Positions 35,590-44,730 of a stretch of 64,000 nucleotides of DNA are shown here, piece after piece. The stretch comes from Arthrobacter bambusae. Its GTDB lineage: Bacteria; Actinomycetota; Actinomycetes; Actinomycetales; Micrococcaceae. How positions within the stretch are numbered: position 1 is the stretch's first letter; the number at the start of each line of letters is the position of its first letter. The notes beneath the pieces were generated by a model. The model ran no database searches. It was not told where the DNA came from and saw only the letters and a program-made list of their open reading frames with translations. The stretch lies in contig NZ_JAUSSZ010000003.1 of the NCBI RefSeq assembly GCF_030812595.1, forward strand, positions 124,001 to 188,000, written 5' to 3'. The translations under genes and the position numbers were made by a program.

Positions 35590-35636
35590 TTGTACGATTC
35601 GTCCAAGGATTATCTAGGATCAGTCCTAACGTACAA
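35590..35636. promoter_or_regulatory. Nested inverted repeats in the gabT-pucR control region
   Basis: Outer arms TTGTACG (35590-35596) and CGTACAA (35630-35636); inner arms TAGGA-TCAG-TCCTA (35615-35628). Overlapping the left arm is TTGTACGATTCGTCCAA, which matches 14 of 17 bases of the element at 37241-37257. Probable PucR binding region controlling both divergent genes. Confidence 0.55.
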
Positions 35637-35660
35637 AGGGTGGTCCCTTATGATTTATTT

Positions 35661-37100
35661 ATGATCACCCTCGCAAGGCTTGTTGAGGCTGCAAGGCGGG
35701 ACTTGGCGCCCTACTGGCCCATTCCACTGCCCCGCGTTGAACTGACGGGCGTGCACGTCTCCGAGTTGGAGGATCCCACAATGTTCCTCTACGGCGGCGA
35801 GCTTCTTCTCACTGTCGGGCTGCAGCTCACCGGCCTTGATGGAGATGCGCGCCAAGAGGCGGCTAAAAACTATGTGCAACGCTTGGTGGAGGGCGGCGTA
35901 GCTGCTCTGGGTCTAGGGTTGGGCTCAGGACATGCCATGGTGCCGGACGAACTGCGGGCGGCATGCGTGGATGCTGGCCTTCCTCTTCTGACTATTCCCC
36001 GCGAGTCCCCGTTCCTGGCAGTGTCGCGTGCATACTGGGAGCTTGTCAGGCAGGGCGGCGAGGCCGAACTCACCGCCCTGTTAGGGCTTCAGGTGGCACT
36101 GACGCGGGCCGCCGCGCAGGATGACGCGGAACCGGAGATCGTCCGGGAATTGTCCCGCGCTCTTGGGACTTGGGTCGCATACCTGCCTGAAGGCGACGGC
36201 GCCCCGTCATCGGCTGCCAACGGTGCTGAACTCCCGCCGGGACTGCTGGTCGAACTCACACGGGAATCTGCTATTTTACGTAACGCGCGCCGGGGGGCCA
36301 CCGGCACTATACAACTGGCCTCTGGTGTTGCTTCTCTCTACCCGGTATCTGATGGTCCGGCCGCCTCGGGCTACCTTGCGCTAGGCAGAAGCGGGCAGCT
36401 GGCTGCTGCAGAGCGGCACTTGTTCCTTACCGCATCCACGCTCCTGGCGGCCAGAGCAGCCGGGCACCGCAGCGCTGCGGCCGAGCGTCGACGGGCTGAG
36501 GGCATGCTCGCAGCGCTGGTCCTGGAAGGACATGATGATGCAGCGCGGCTTCTTGCAAAGCAGATGGGCTCTGACCCGCTACCCGAAACAGCCTTCGTCG
36601 CCGTCCTGCCCGATAGCGAACAGCTGGCGTCGCAGCACGCCCTGTCGGGGCTGGTACTTGAGCGTTCCGGTGTGGTCTTTGTTCTTCAGGCCGCGTCGAG
36701 CCCTTATCCGACCCTGCCGAAAGGTGTCCGCGGTGCATGGGGTGGACCTATGCCGCTACGGCGCCTTCACGAAATCGGATCGCAGGTGGCTGAGGTCGCC
36801 GCTTCAGCACCCGAGGGCCGACTGATACGCGTTGGTCACGGTCTCGATCTGCCGGCAGATGAATGGGTGGACGAGTTGGCCTCCCATCCCTTGCAGCTAC
36901 TTGAAACGGTCCGCTCCTACCTGGCGCACCGCGGGCAGTGGGAGGCGGCGGGCCGCGAATTGGGAGTGCACCGGAACTCGGTGCGCTACCGAATTGCCCA
37001 GGCTAAGGAACTACTGGGAGTTGACCTGGATGACCCCGACGTAGCAGCCCAGCTCTGGCTCGCCCTTAGAGGCCGCTCTCAAGCAACCGGGAACGGCTAA
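35661..37100 (+). CDS. PucR-family transcriptional regulator
   Basis: About 479 aa from ATG 35661 (MITLARLVEAARRD); a GTG seven codons upstream is in frame. N-terminal PucR domain (about residues 5-135: HVSELEDPTMFLYGGELLLTVGLQL, GVAALGLGLG, LPLLTIP), a middle linker/GGDEF-like region (about 280-400), and C-terminal PucR helix-turn-helix (about 415-470: LLETVRSYLAHRGQWEAAGRELGVHRNSVRYRIAQAKELLG). PucR proteins are commonly activators of amine, purine or GABA catabolism. Located between the divergent gabT operon and the adh-BVMO genes; shared sequence elements in front of both suggest it governs both. Confidence 0.92.
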   Translation: MITLARLVEAARRDLAPYWPIPLPRVELTGVHVSELEDPTMFLYGGELLLTVGLQLTGLDGDARQEAAKNYVQRLVEGGVAALGLGLGSGHAMVPDELRAACVDAGLPLLTIPRESPFLAVSRAYWELVRQGGEAELTALLGLQVALTRAAAQDDAEPEIVRELSRALGTWVAYLPEGDGAPSSAANGAELPPGLLVELTRESAILRNARRGATGTIQLASGVASLYPVSDGPAASGYLALGRSGQLAAAERHLFLTASTLLAARAAGHRSAAAERRRAEGMLAALVLEGHDDAARLLAKQMGSDPLPETAFVAVLPDSEQLASQHALSGLVLERSGVVFVLQAASSPYPTLPKGVRGAWGGPMPLRRLHEIGSQVAEVAASAPEGRLIRVGHGLDLPADEWVDELASHPLQLLETVRSYLAHRGQWEAAGRELGVHRNSVRYRIAQAKELLGVDLDDPDVAAQLWLALRGRSQATGNG

Positions 37101-37240
37101 GTCGCACCACCTGCCGACTGACTCGTGGCCGGAAACCACCGGCCACCGGGCGAAGCGGACCCCGATAAAGCCGCTTATCCTGCGCCGTGCGCCGGATGGG
37201 GTTTCCCCTAACCGCTGTTACATTCTGCATTCGTCTCTTC

Positions 37241-37257
37241 TTTGACGATTCGTTCAA
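37241..37257. promoter_or_regulatory. PucR-box candidate upstream of the alcohol dehydrogenase
   Basis: TTTGACGATTCGTTCAA, containing ACGATTCGT-Y-CAA also found at 35594-35606. The site is the centre of CTTTGA-(N8)-TCAAAG, perfect 6-base arms (37240-37259). About 100 bases before the adh start. The stretch 37101-37360 otherwise has no gene. Confidence 0.55.
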
Positions 37258-37360
37258 AGGAAAGCGCGGATATCGACTTTTTGCACCGTGACGCAGCACT
37301 CTCGGCTGCCTAATCTCAATGGACAGTGCACAGCCTTACTGCACCACTGAGAGGACAATC

Positions 37361-38515
37361 GTGACGATCGAAGATACGAAGTCAGCCGCGAGGCCGGCCA
37401 CCGGCACCAGGACCATACGCGGGGCTGTACTTGAGGCCCTAGGCGCAGAGCGCCCCTACTCGGACACCCGTCCCATCCATGTCCAGAGCCTCGAACTCGA
37501 AGGTCCCGGCAAGGGCGAGATCCTGGTCCGTATCGAGGCAGCCGGCATATGCCATTCCGACCTTTCCGTCGTCAATGGAAACCGGCCACGACCGGTTCCG
37601 ATGCTGATCGGCCACGAGGCGGCAGGCATCGTGGAGGAGCTGGGCGAAGGCGTCGATGACCTTGCCATTGGGCAGCGTGTTGTGATGACTTTCCTCCCCC
37701 GCTGCGGTGAGTGCGCCGGATGCAGGTCCAACGGCAAAACGCCGTGCGAGAAGGGCACCGCTTCCAATACGGAAGGGACGCTGTTGGGCGGAAACCGCCG
37801 GCTCTCCCGCGACGGTGAGCCCGTCCACCACCACCTCGGAGTCTCGGCATTCGCCACCCACGCCGTGGTCTCCCGTCGTTCCGTCGTGCCGGTCGGTTCC
37901 GATGTCCCTGCGCACATCGCCGCTTTGCTCGGATGTGCCCTACTCACCGGCGGAGGAGCGATCCTCAATGTAGCCAAGCCGGCGCCTTCTGCCCGGGTAG
38001 CCATCGTTGGTCTCGGCGGAGTGGGCATGGCAGCCCTTATTACGGCCGTCGGCACCGGAGTTGAACATGTCGTTGGCATCGATACGCTCCCGGCCAAACT
38101 GGAAGCGGCCCGCAACCTGGGTGCCGTGGAGGCCATGACCTCCACTGATGCCTTGGAAGGCGGCAAGAAGTTTGATGCCGTGATTGAAGCGGCCGGGCAT
38201 CCGCGCGCATTGGAGGCCGCTGTCGCTCTGACCAAGCCGGGCGGCATCACCGTCACTGTCGGGTTGCCGGCACCGGGCCAGTCGGTCGCCATAGACCCGC
38301 TGACCCTGACAGCGGAGGCCCGATCGATCGTGGGAAGCTACCTCGGTTCGGCGGTTCCGGAACACGACATCCCCATCTACGAACAGCTCTGGCGTTCCGG
38401 CAAGTTGGCTGTTGAAGGCTTGGTTTCAGACACCATCCCGCTCGAAGAAATTAATCGCGCGATGGACACGCTCGATGGCGGCCATGCTCTTCGCCAGATC
38501 ATCACCTTTTCCTGA
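37361..38515 (+). CDS. Zinc-dependent alcohol dehydrogenase (MDR family)
   Basis: 384 aa from GTG 37361, preceded by GAGAGGACAATC; an upstream ATG (37319) has no ribosome binding site. Catalytic zinc ligands in GICHSD and GHEAAG; the structural zinc site CGECAGCRSNGKTPC has all four cysteines; nucleotide-binding GLGGVGMAAL. Resembles class III-like and mycothiol-dependent dehydrogenases and the 6-hydroxyhexanoate dehydrogenases of cycloalkanol pathways. Next to a Baeyer-Villiger monooxygenase and an esterase, it may oxidise a secondary alcohol to the ketone substrate, or the hydroxyacid released by the esterase. Confidence 0.92.
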   Translation: MTIEDTKSAARPATGTRTIRGAVLEALGAERPYSDTRPIHVQSLELEGPGKGEILVRIEAAGICHSDLSVVNGNRPRPVPMLIGHEAAGIVEELGEGVDDLAIGQRVVMTFLPRCGECAGCRSNGKTPCEKGTASNTEGTLLGGNRRLSRDGEPVHHHLGVSAFATHAVVSRRSVVPVGSDVPAHIAALLGCALLTGGGAILNVAKPAPSARVAIVGLGGVGMAALITAVGTGVEHVVGIDTLPAKLEAARNLGAVEAMTSTDALEGGKKFDAVIEAAGHPRALEAAVALTKPGGITVTVGLPAPGQSVAIDPLTLTAEARSIVGSYLGSAVPEHDIPIYEQLWRSGKLAVEGLVSDTIPLEEINRAMDTLDGGHALRQIITFS

Positions 38516-38548
38516 CCATCCACATTCCAGCTTCAAAGAGAGAACATC

Positions 38549-40036
38549 ATGACCTCCACAAATGACCACATCTACAACGCGCTCATCATTGGTGCAGGAT
38601 TCGGCGGCCTCGGCCAGGGAGCCCAGTTCGTCCAGGAAGGCATCGAGGACTTTGTGATCCTCGAGCGTGGCAACGATGTTGGAGGCGTCTGGCGAGAGAA
38701 CACCTATCCCGGCGCCGCCTGCGACACGCAGGCCCTTGTGTATTGCTACAGCTACTTCCTCAACCTCAAGGTTTCACGGATGTTTGCCGGCCAGGAGGAA
38801 CTCCAGGGCTACCTGCGGTCCATGGTTGAGGAATTCGGGCTCGGCAAGCACATCCACTTCGGCCAGAACATCACCGCTACTGACTGGGACCAGGAGCGCC
38901 GACTGTGGACCGTGCACACTGCCGACGGTTCACAATTCCTGACCCGTTCCGTGGTGGGTGCCTGGGGCCAGCTGAACGAACCCAACATTCCCAACTTCCC
39001 CGGTACTGAGACCTTCGAAGGCGTGGCGTTCCACTCCGCAAAGTGGCGGCACGATCTTGACCTGACCGGCAAGCGCGTTGCTTCCATCGGCTCCGCCGCA
39101 ACTGCCGTTCAGTACGTGCCCGAGGTCGCCAAGATTGCTTCAAACCTGACTGTATTCCAGCGTTCAGCGAACTACATCCTCCCCCGTGACCAGTACATCT
39201 TCAGCGCTGAAGAGAGCGCCCGCTTCCAGGAAGACCCGGACACCTACCGCCAGCTGCGTCAGGAGATCCACGAATTCCGTGAAGCCGGGTTTGAACGCAC
39301 CCGCCGTCACACAGCAGCCTCCGAGGAAGGGGTCGAACTGGCCCGCCAGCACCTTGAGGCGCAGGTGTCGGACCCCGAGCTGCGGGCCAAGCTTACCCCC
39401 GACTACGACTTCGGCTGCAAGCGCATCCTGCGGAGCGACGATTTCTACCCCGCGCTGACCCGCGAGAACGTCGAACTGGTGACAGAAGCAATCACGGAAA
39501 TCACCCCTCGCGGCCTCCGCACCGCTGATGGAGTCGAGCACGGGTTCGATGTCATCATCTACGCGACCGGGTTCAAGAGCCACGCATTTATGGGATCCAT
39601 GCGCGTTACTGGGCGCGACGGTATCGGCCTTGCTGAGCGGTGGGGGAACTCACCGGAGGCCTACCTCGGCATCACCGTCGACAACTTCCCGAACCTTTTC
39701 CTGGTCTATGGACCCAACACCAACCTCAACCACAACTCGGTGGTGTCCATGCTGGAGGCCCAGCACCGCTACATCGCCCAGGCGGTCAAGTACCTCGCGG
39801 CAGATGAATCGCGGGTTCTGGAAGTGGACCGGGAAGTAGTGGAGAAGTTCAACGCACACGTCCAGGAAGAACTTCAGAAGTCGGCGTTCTCCTCCGAATG
39901 CTCCTCCTGGTACAAGAACGAGGACGGACGGGTCATCAACAACTGGTCCGGAACCGTCGAGGAATACCGGGGCCACACCCACGACCTCCAGCTTGACGAC
40001 TACCTGCAGCTGGCCGAATCCGGACCCTCAAAGTGA
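38549..40036 (+). CDS. Baeyer-Villiger flavin monooxygenase
   Basis: 495 aa. Class B flavoprotein: FAD-binding GAGFGG at about residues 15-20. The BVMO fingerprint F-x-G-x-x-x-H-x-x-x-W is intact as FEGVAFHSAKW, and the second one, G-G-x-W-x4-Y-P-G-x3-D, as GGVWRENTYPGAACD. A second dinucleotide motif follows (ASIGSAATAVQ). It inserts oxygen next to a carbonyl, turning a (cyclic) ketone into an ester or lactone with NADPH and O2. The esterase start overlaps its stop by four bases, which matches ketone -> lactone -> hydroxyacid chemistry. Substrate unresolved; cyclopentanone would feed the C5 route downstream of gabT. Confidence 0.93.
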   Translation: MTSTNDHIYNALIIGAGFGGLGQGAQFVQEGIEDFVILERGNDVGGVWRENTYPGAACDTQALVYCYSYFLNLKVSRMFAGQEELQGYLRSMVEEFGLGKHIHFGQNITATDWDQERRLWTVHTADGSQFLTRSVVGAWGQLNEPNIPNFPGTETFEGVAFHSAKWRHDLDLTGKRVASIGSAATAVQYVPEVAKIASNLTVFQRSANYILPRDQYIFSAEESARFQEDPDTYRQLRQEIHEFREAGFERTRRHTAASEEGVELARQHLEAQVSDPELRAKLTPDYDFGCKRILRSDDFYPALTRENVELVTEAITEITPRGLRTADGVEHGFDVIIYATGFKSHAFMGSMRVTGRDGIGLAERWGNSPEAYLGITVDNFPNLFLVYGPNTNLNHNSVVSMLEAQHRYIAQAVKYLAADESRVLEVDREVVEKFNAHVQEELQKSAFSSECSSWYKNEDGRVINNWSGTVEEYRGHTHDLQLDDYLQLAESGPSK

Positions 40037-40986
40037 TACAAGCCGACCAGTTCAGCGGGCGCCCGGTAGCGCCCGACGCTGCAGAGGTCCTGCAAAAATT
40101 TCGGGCATCAGGCGGGCGTCCGTTTCACTCCTACGCCGTAAAGCAAGTGCGTGAACTCTACGAGAGCGGATGCGCGGCCAATGGACTGAGCGGTAACCCG
40201 CTGCCGTCCGTCACAGACTTCAGCGTCCAGGAATTCAAGGTGCGGGTTTATGATCCCCGTACCGTCGGAGGCCCTACCCCTGCCGTGCTGTTTTTCCACG
40301 GCGGGGGGTGGGTCATGGGGAGCCTCTCAACACATGACGGTTTATGCCGCCGTCTGGCCTCGCTGACCAACCTGCCGGTCGTGGCCGTGGATTACAGGCT
40401 GGCGCCAGAACATCCATACCCTGCTGCGATTGATGACAGCCGCGCTGCGGCTCGGTGGTTGTTCGGAGCGGGCGCTGAGCACGGCCTGGAAGTTACCGAG
40501 GCTGTGCTTGTCGGTGACAGTGCGGGAGGCCAGCTGGCTGCCGTCCTGGTCAACGAAAACGCTTCGACGGCAAATCCCGTGCCCATTGCCGCCCAGGTCC
40601 TCATTTACCCCATGGTGGATCTGACCATGTCATCGCCCTCCTACGACCGGGTCACGGCCGGCTTTCCCCTCGTAGCTGACACCATTGCCTGGTTCGCAGA
40701 CCATTACCTTCCGGAAGGAATTGACCGGACTGCACCGGATGTAAGCCCTGCCCTGAACGAGCCGCCTTCAGGACTGCCCCCCACGTATGTCATAACCGTC
40801 GACAACGACCCACTGGTTGATGAGGGAGCAGACTACGCCGCAGCCTTGGCAAAAACGGGCACCGAAGTGCAGTATCAGCACCTCACCGGCTACGCCCACG
40901 GATTGTTCACCTCCGCGGGCCGAATCCCCCGCGGAGAAGAAACAATCGACCGGGTCGCTGCCTTTATCAGGGACAGCACTATCTAA
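40033..40986 (+). CDS. Alpha/beta hydrolase, hormone-sensitive-lipase-like esterase/lactonase
   Basis: 317 aa, start GTG inside the BVMO stop. Oxyanion-hole motif FFHGGGWVMG, nucleophile elbow GDSAGG, acid in VDNDPLVDEG, catalytic His in GYAHGLF. HSL-family esterase of the type found as ChnC (caprolactone hydrolase) in cyclohexanol pathways. Hydrolyses the ester or lactone product of the BVMO. Terminates before a long imperfect hairpin at 41067. Confidence 0.92.
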   Translation: MIQADQFSGRPVAPDAAEVLQKFRASGGRPFHSYAVKQVRELYESGCAANGLSGNPLPSVTDFSVQEFKVRVYDPRTVGGPTPAVLFFHGGGWVMGSLSTHDGLCRRLASLTNLPVVAVDYRLAPEHPYPAAIDDSRAAARWLFGAGAEHGLEVTEAVLVGDSAGGQLAAVLVNENASTANPVPIAAQVLIYPMVDLTMSSPSYDRVTAGFPLVADTIAWFADHYLPEGIDRTAPDVSPALNEPPSGLPPTYVITVDNDPLVDEGADYAAALAKTGTEVQYQHLTGYAHGLFTSAGRIPRGEETIDRVAAFIRDSTI

Positions 40987-41066
40987 TCGAGAGATGGACT
41001 GACGTCGGTCCGGCGCGAACGCGGCCGACCGCCGTCGACCGCTCAGGCTCAGCACTAATCAATCAA

Positions 41067-41110
41067 GGACGGCGATCGCCTGCCTCCCACTTGGCAGGTT
41101 GTCGCCGTCC
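41067..41110. terminator. Long imperfect hairpin after the esterase gene
   Basis: Eighteen-base arms GGACGGCGATCGCCTGCC and GGCAGGTTGTCGCCGTCC pair at 15 positions around an 8-base loop. It lies about 80 bases after the esterase stop. It probably ends the adh-BVMO-esterase transcript; no T tract. Confidence 0.6.
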
Positions 41111-41627
41111 CTGGGGTCCCGCACCGCCGTCGACGACGCCGACCTCAACGCCGTCGTCGACGGCGGTGCTACCGCCATCACCGGTGGCTCCCCTGCGGCC
41201 GGCGGCGCCAGAACCTCCCATCCACGACCAGCGATCTGACCCTCAAGCCAAAGGTTTTTGATGACAACCACTTTTCATATGCACCCCCAGGGAGGGGAGC
41301 GCCTGCATGCAGCCACACAGAGTAGGGGTCTGTCTTACTATCCCGCGGATGCCGCGGGTGGGACCTTGGACGGGTGCGAAGAAGGGTGTCATTACTGTCT
41401 TGGGCCGGAAACTGACTGACCCACCCACCTCTCGTTTTGGAGGGCGGCAACTACTGGCGCCTTTTAACATATGCAATTCAATGTTTTACCTGCCTGAAAC
41501 ACGGGCGCACGAAGTACGACATCTGACGGGCCGACACTCATATCTGTCCATTAGAAACCCTGTCATCTAGGAATCTGGATCCAGCATCACTCAGAAAACT
41601 TAACCCCACAAGCACTTGCGGTTTCAT

Positions 41628-41642
41628 ACATCTAAAACTAGA
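41628..41642. promoter_or_regulatory. Repeated element ACATCTAAAACTAGA (copy 1)
   Basis: Identical 15 bases occur at 55565-55579; both are followed within a few bases by an ATGARTGA sequence. TCTA and TAGA form a short inverted repeat around AAAC. It lies about 100 bases before the permease start and may be an operator or promoter element. Confidence 0.5.
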
Positions 41643-41745
41643 GTTATGAGTGATGCGGATCACGAATGCGATGGTTCCAGTTCCCCTATATACAGATTTC
41701 TTTCCTTCAGCGATAGACGGCAGTGCAGCCGTCCTAAGGAGAACC

Positions 41746-43284
41746 ATGTCCAGTAGTTCCAAGAGTGTCGACCACTCTCAGCTAGATGAAGACGCGCAGC
41801 ATCTCGCGCGTCTTGGCTACACCTACGAAACCGAATTTAAGCGGGAAATGTCGTTCTGGGGGAACGTCTCTCTCGGTTTCACCTACCTCTCTCCGGTCGT
41901 TGGCGTCTACACGCTCTTTGCGTCCTCGCTCGGCCTTGGGGGGCCGCCAATGATTTGGTCCTTCCTGATCGTCGGGGTCGGCCAGTTCTTCGTCGCCCTT
42001 GTCTTCGGAGAGATCGTGTCGAACTACCCGGTGGCCGGAGGGATATATCCTTGGGCAAGGCGCCTATGGGGCGCAAAGTGGGGATGGATGACGGGCTGGG
42101 TTTACCTCATAGCCCTGCTCACCACGATTGCCGGGGTTGCCTACGGGGCCGGCACATTCCTTGACGCCCTCATTGGCATAGATCCCTCAACAACCTCCAC
42201 TATCGTCTGTGCCATCGTCCTGATTCTCGCGGCCACCGGTATCAACCTCGGGGGAACAAAGCTGCTTAACAAGGTGGCTATGCTCGGGCTCCTTGCCGAG
42301 CTCGGGGGCGCTCTTGTCGTCGGACTGTGGCTTCTGGTTGTTGCTCGAAAGCACGACCTCAGCGTCTTGTTCAACTCCTTCGGGGCAGGCGGTGACGGGA
42401 GCAACTACTTCTACGCGTTCGCCGCTGCGGCACTGATTGGTATCTACCAGTACTACGGCTTTGAAGCCTGCGGCGATGTTGCCGAGGAAGTACCCAACCC
42501 GGGAGTTCGCATTCCCAAAGCCATGCGAATGACTATCTACATTGGCGGTTTCGCGGCGACCTTCGTCTGCCTCTCCCTGATCCTTGCTGTACCGGACTAT
42601 GCAGCTGTTATTTCCGGACAAAACACGGATCCTGTCGGCACCGTACTTACCGATGCCTTCAGCCCGATCGGCTATCGTGTTGTTCTCGCGGTCGTGCTGA
42701 TCTCATTCCTCTCCTGCGTCATGAGCCTCCAGGCAGCGGCCAGCCGTCTCAGCTACTCGATGGCCCGGGACAAGATGCTTCCCGCGAGCCGACTCTTGGC
42801 AAAGTTCCAGGAATCGCGCCACGTACCCCCGTATTCCCTCCTGCTCGCCTGTGTTGTCCCAGTGCTTGTCATCCTCGGCTCCGCTGTATCACCGGATGCG
42901 CTTGTGGTCATCGTCTCCTTCGCAGCATTCGGCATCTACCTGGGGTTCCAGCTGGTCGTTTTTGCCGCATTGCGGGCTCGACTTAATGGATGGAAACCCA
43001 GCGGAGCCTTCAAGCTCGGCAAATGGGGAGTCCCGGTAAATATTGCGGCGCTTACCTGGGGCCTGATTGGTATTACCAACATGGTCTGGCCCCGCACACC
43101 CGACAGTCCCTGGTACGTGAACTACTTGGTCCTGCTGTCAGCAGTCGTGGTGGTTGGGTCTGGATTTATCTACCTCTTCGCCCGCAAGCCGTACACGCAT
43201 AGCGATTCTCCGGCTGCGGATGCCATCCCTTCTGCCCGCACTGCCGGGGAATACGAACCAAGCAAGATCGAAAACTACCTCTGA
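41746..43284 (+). CDS. APC-family amino acid/amine permease
   Basis: 512 aa from ATG 41746 (MSSSSKSVDHSQ), with AAGGAGAACC; the frame is open to 41650 but without signal. About 12 helices; FKREMSFWGNVSLGFTYLSPVVGVYTLFASSLGLGG is the start of the GABA/choline-like (BAT1/UGA4) branch of the APC superfamily, and GFEACGDVAEEVPNPGVRIPKAM is its diagnostic loop. Likely imports the amine or amino acid handled by the following P450 and gamma-glutamyl ligase. First gene of a rightward operon. Confidence 0.92.
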   Translation: MSSSSKSVDHSQLDEDAQHLARLGYTYETEFKREMSFWGNVSLGFTYLSPVVGVYTLFASSLGLGGPPMIWSFLIVGVGQFFVALVFGEIVSNYPVAGGIYPWARRLWGAKWGWMTGWVYLIALLTTIAGVAYGAGTFLDALIGIDPSTTSTIVCAIVLILAATGINLGGTKLLNKVAMLGLLAELGGALVVGLWLLVVARKHDLSVLFNSFGAGGDGSNYFYAFAAAALIGIYQYYGFEACGDVAEEVPNPGVRIPKAMRMTIYIGGFAATFVCLSLILAVPDYAAVISGQNTDPVGTVLTDAFSPIGYRVVLAVVLISFLSCVMSLQAAASRLSYSMARDKMLPASRLLAKFQESRHVPPYSLLLACVVPVLVILGSAVSPDALVVIVSFAAFGIYLGFQLVVFAALRARLNGWKPSGAFKLGKWGVPVNIAALTWGLIGITNMVWPRTPDSPWYVNYLVLLSAVVVVGSGFIYLFARKPYTHSDSPAADAIPSARTAGEYEPSKIENYL

Positions 43285-43293
43285 AAGATCATC

Positions 43294-44493
43294 GTGACTA
43301 CACCAACTGCTGAAGCGCCATACCTGGACATTTCCGACCCCACCTTCGCAATGCAGTCCGAAGCACTCCGGAACGCACGTGAACAGAGCTGGTACGCGCG
43401 AACGAACTACGGAATCGCCGTCCTCCGGTACGAGGAAGTCAGCAAACTCCTTAAGGATCCACGGCTGAAGCAGGGCAGCGCCCAATGGCCCGAACACCAC
43501 GGCGTCCACAGTGGACTGTTCTACGACTGGTGGACCAAGAATCTCTTGGTGCTCGAAGGCGAAGACCACCACCGCATCCGCAGGCTTCTCAATCCGGCAT
43601 TCTCGCCGCGACTGCTGAAGTCACTGGTTCCCAAGTTCCAAGCCCTTGCCAATGAACTCGTAGATGAGTTTATCGACAAGGGCGAATGCGAATTCGTCAG
43701 CGACTTCGCTGAACCCTACGCCACTCGCGTCCTTACCATCATGTTGGGCATCCCTGAAGCCGAGTGGCCGACCATTGCCCGACTCGCCTCGACCATCGGG
43801 CTCGCCCTCGGAGTGACCCTGAAGCAAGACCTTCACAAGGTTGAAGCTGCACTGGACGAACTGTATGAGTACGCTGAGGCCCTCATTGCGGACCGCCAGG
43901 CCAGCCCGGGTGACGACTTCGTCAGCCGGCTGGTGCTGGCCAACCGCGACGGCGACAGCCTAAGCGACGCCGAACTCCGCAATGCCCTTGTGCTCCTGAT
44001 CTTCGGCGGCATGGACACCACGCGAAACCAGCTCGGCCTTGCGATGCAGTCATTCATGCGAAATCCCGAGCAATGGGAACTTCTGGCTGAGCGTCCTGAG
44101 CTTGGATCCAAGGCCGTTGAAGAAGTCATGCGGATCAACCCGACGGTTACCTGGGTGACACGTGAAGCCATTGAAGATTTTACCTACGAAGGCCTTGAGG
44201 TCTCCAAGGAAACCACGGTCCACCTGTTCACGCAGAGCGCCGGCACAGATCCCCGTGCCTTCCCTGAGCCGGAGATGAACCTGTTGGGCGAGCACGCACC
44301 TCACTACGGCTTCGGAGGCGGTGTTCACCACTGCCTCGGGCATTTCGTTGCCCGGTCGGACATGAGCGAAGCCCTTCCGCTCCTGGCGCGACGCCTGCGG
44401 AACCCGAGAATCAACGGCGCCGATGAATGGATGCCGGACTCGGGCAACACAGGCCCCATCCGGCTTCCCATCAGCTTTATCAAGGGCGAATAG
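43294..44493 (+). CDS. Cytochrome P450
   Basis: 399 aa from GTG 43294, nine bases after the permease stop. Heme ligand Cys at about 347 in FGGGVHHCLGHF; ExxR as EEVMR in helix K; helix I GGMDTTRN, where the usual A-G-x-D/E-T-T has Gly-Gly-Met. Electron partners are encoded next (3Fe-4S ferredoxin, FAD reductase), so it is a complete three-component class I system. The order P450-ferredoxin-reductase-glutamine synthetase homologue matches the morpholine/piperidine gene clusters of mycobacteria (morABC and its downstream GS-like ORF), which hydroxylate cyclic secondary amines. Substrate inferred, not shown. Confidence 0.93.
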   Translation: MTTPTAEAPYLDISDPTFAMQSEALRNAREQSWYARTNYGIAVLRYEEVSKLLKDPRLKQGSAQWPEHHGVHSGLFYDWWTKNLLVLEGEDHHRIRRLLNPAFSPRLLKSLVPKFQALANELVDEFIDKGECEFVSDFAEPYATRVLTIMLGIPEAEWPTIARLASTIGLALGVTLKQDLHKVEAALDELYEYAEALIADRQASPGDDFVSRLVLANRDGDSLSDAELRNALVLLIFGGMDTTRNQLGLAMQSFMRNPEQWELLAERPELGSKAVEEVMRINPTVTWVTREAIEDFTYEGLEVSKETTVHLFTQSAGTDPRAFPEPEMNLLGEHAPHYGFGGGVHHCLGHFVARSDMSEALPLLARRLRNPRINGADEWMPDSGNTGPIRLPISFIKGE

Positions 44494-44535
44494 CCAAACC
44501 TGCCTCCAACACGCACATACGAAACAGGAATGACC

Positions 44536-44730
44536 ATGAAAATCTTTGTCGACCGCCAGCTCTGCGAAAACCACGGCCAGTGCGCCATCGCGGCACCGCA
44601 GGTATTCCGGATGAACTCCGAAGGCATCCTTGAATATGAGGAAAACGTCAACGACTCTCTGCTTCCCGACGTCGAGGACGCGATGGATGCCTGCCCCGTC
44701 CAGGCCATCTTCATCCAAGACCAGTCATGA
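44536..44730 (+). CDS. [3Fe-4S] ferredoxin, P450 redox partner
   Basis: 64 aa from ATG 44536 (MKIFVDRQLCENHGQC), chosen over the ATG two codons earlier because AGGA then has proper spacing. Cluster ligands: C in QLCENHGQC (C-x2-H-x2-C, His in place of the fourth Cys, typical of 3Fe-4S P450 ferredoxins) and Cys in DACPVQAI. Shuttles electrons from the reductase to P450. Its stop overlaps the reductase ATG (ATGA). Confidence 0.93.
   Translation: MKIFVDRQLCENHGQCAIAAPQVFRMNSEGILEYEENVNDSLLPDVEDAMDACPVQAIFIQDQS

Larger units (their letters stand above)
40987..41745. other. Intergenic region between esterase and permease
   Basis: About 760 bases. It holds the 18-base-arm hairpin (41067-41110), a rightward fragment near 41125-41240 (DDADLNAVVDGGATAITGG) with no recognised relative, and the element ACATCTAAAACTAGA (41628-41642). 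Some open frames exist (e.g. 41307-41570) but lack coding features. Confidence 0.5.

Noticed and set aside
41307..41570. 87-codon rightward ORF in the gap before the permease
   Set aside because: No start signal and no recognisable sequence.
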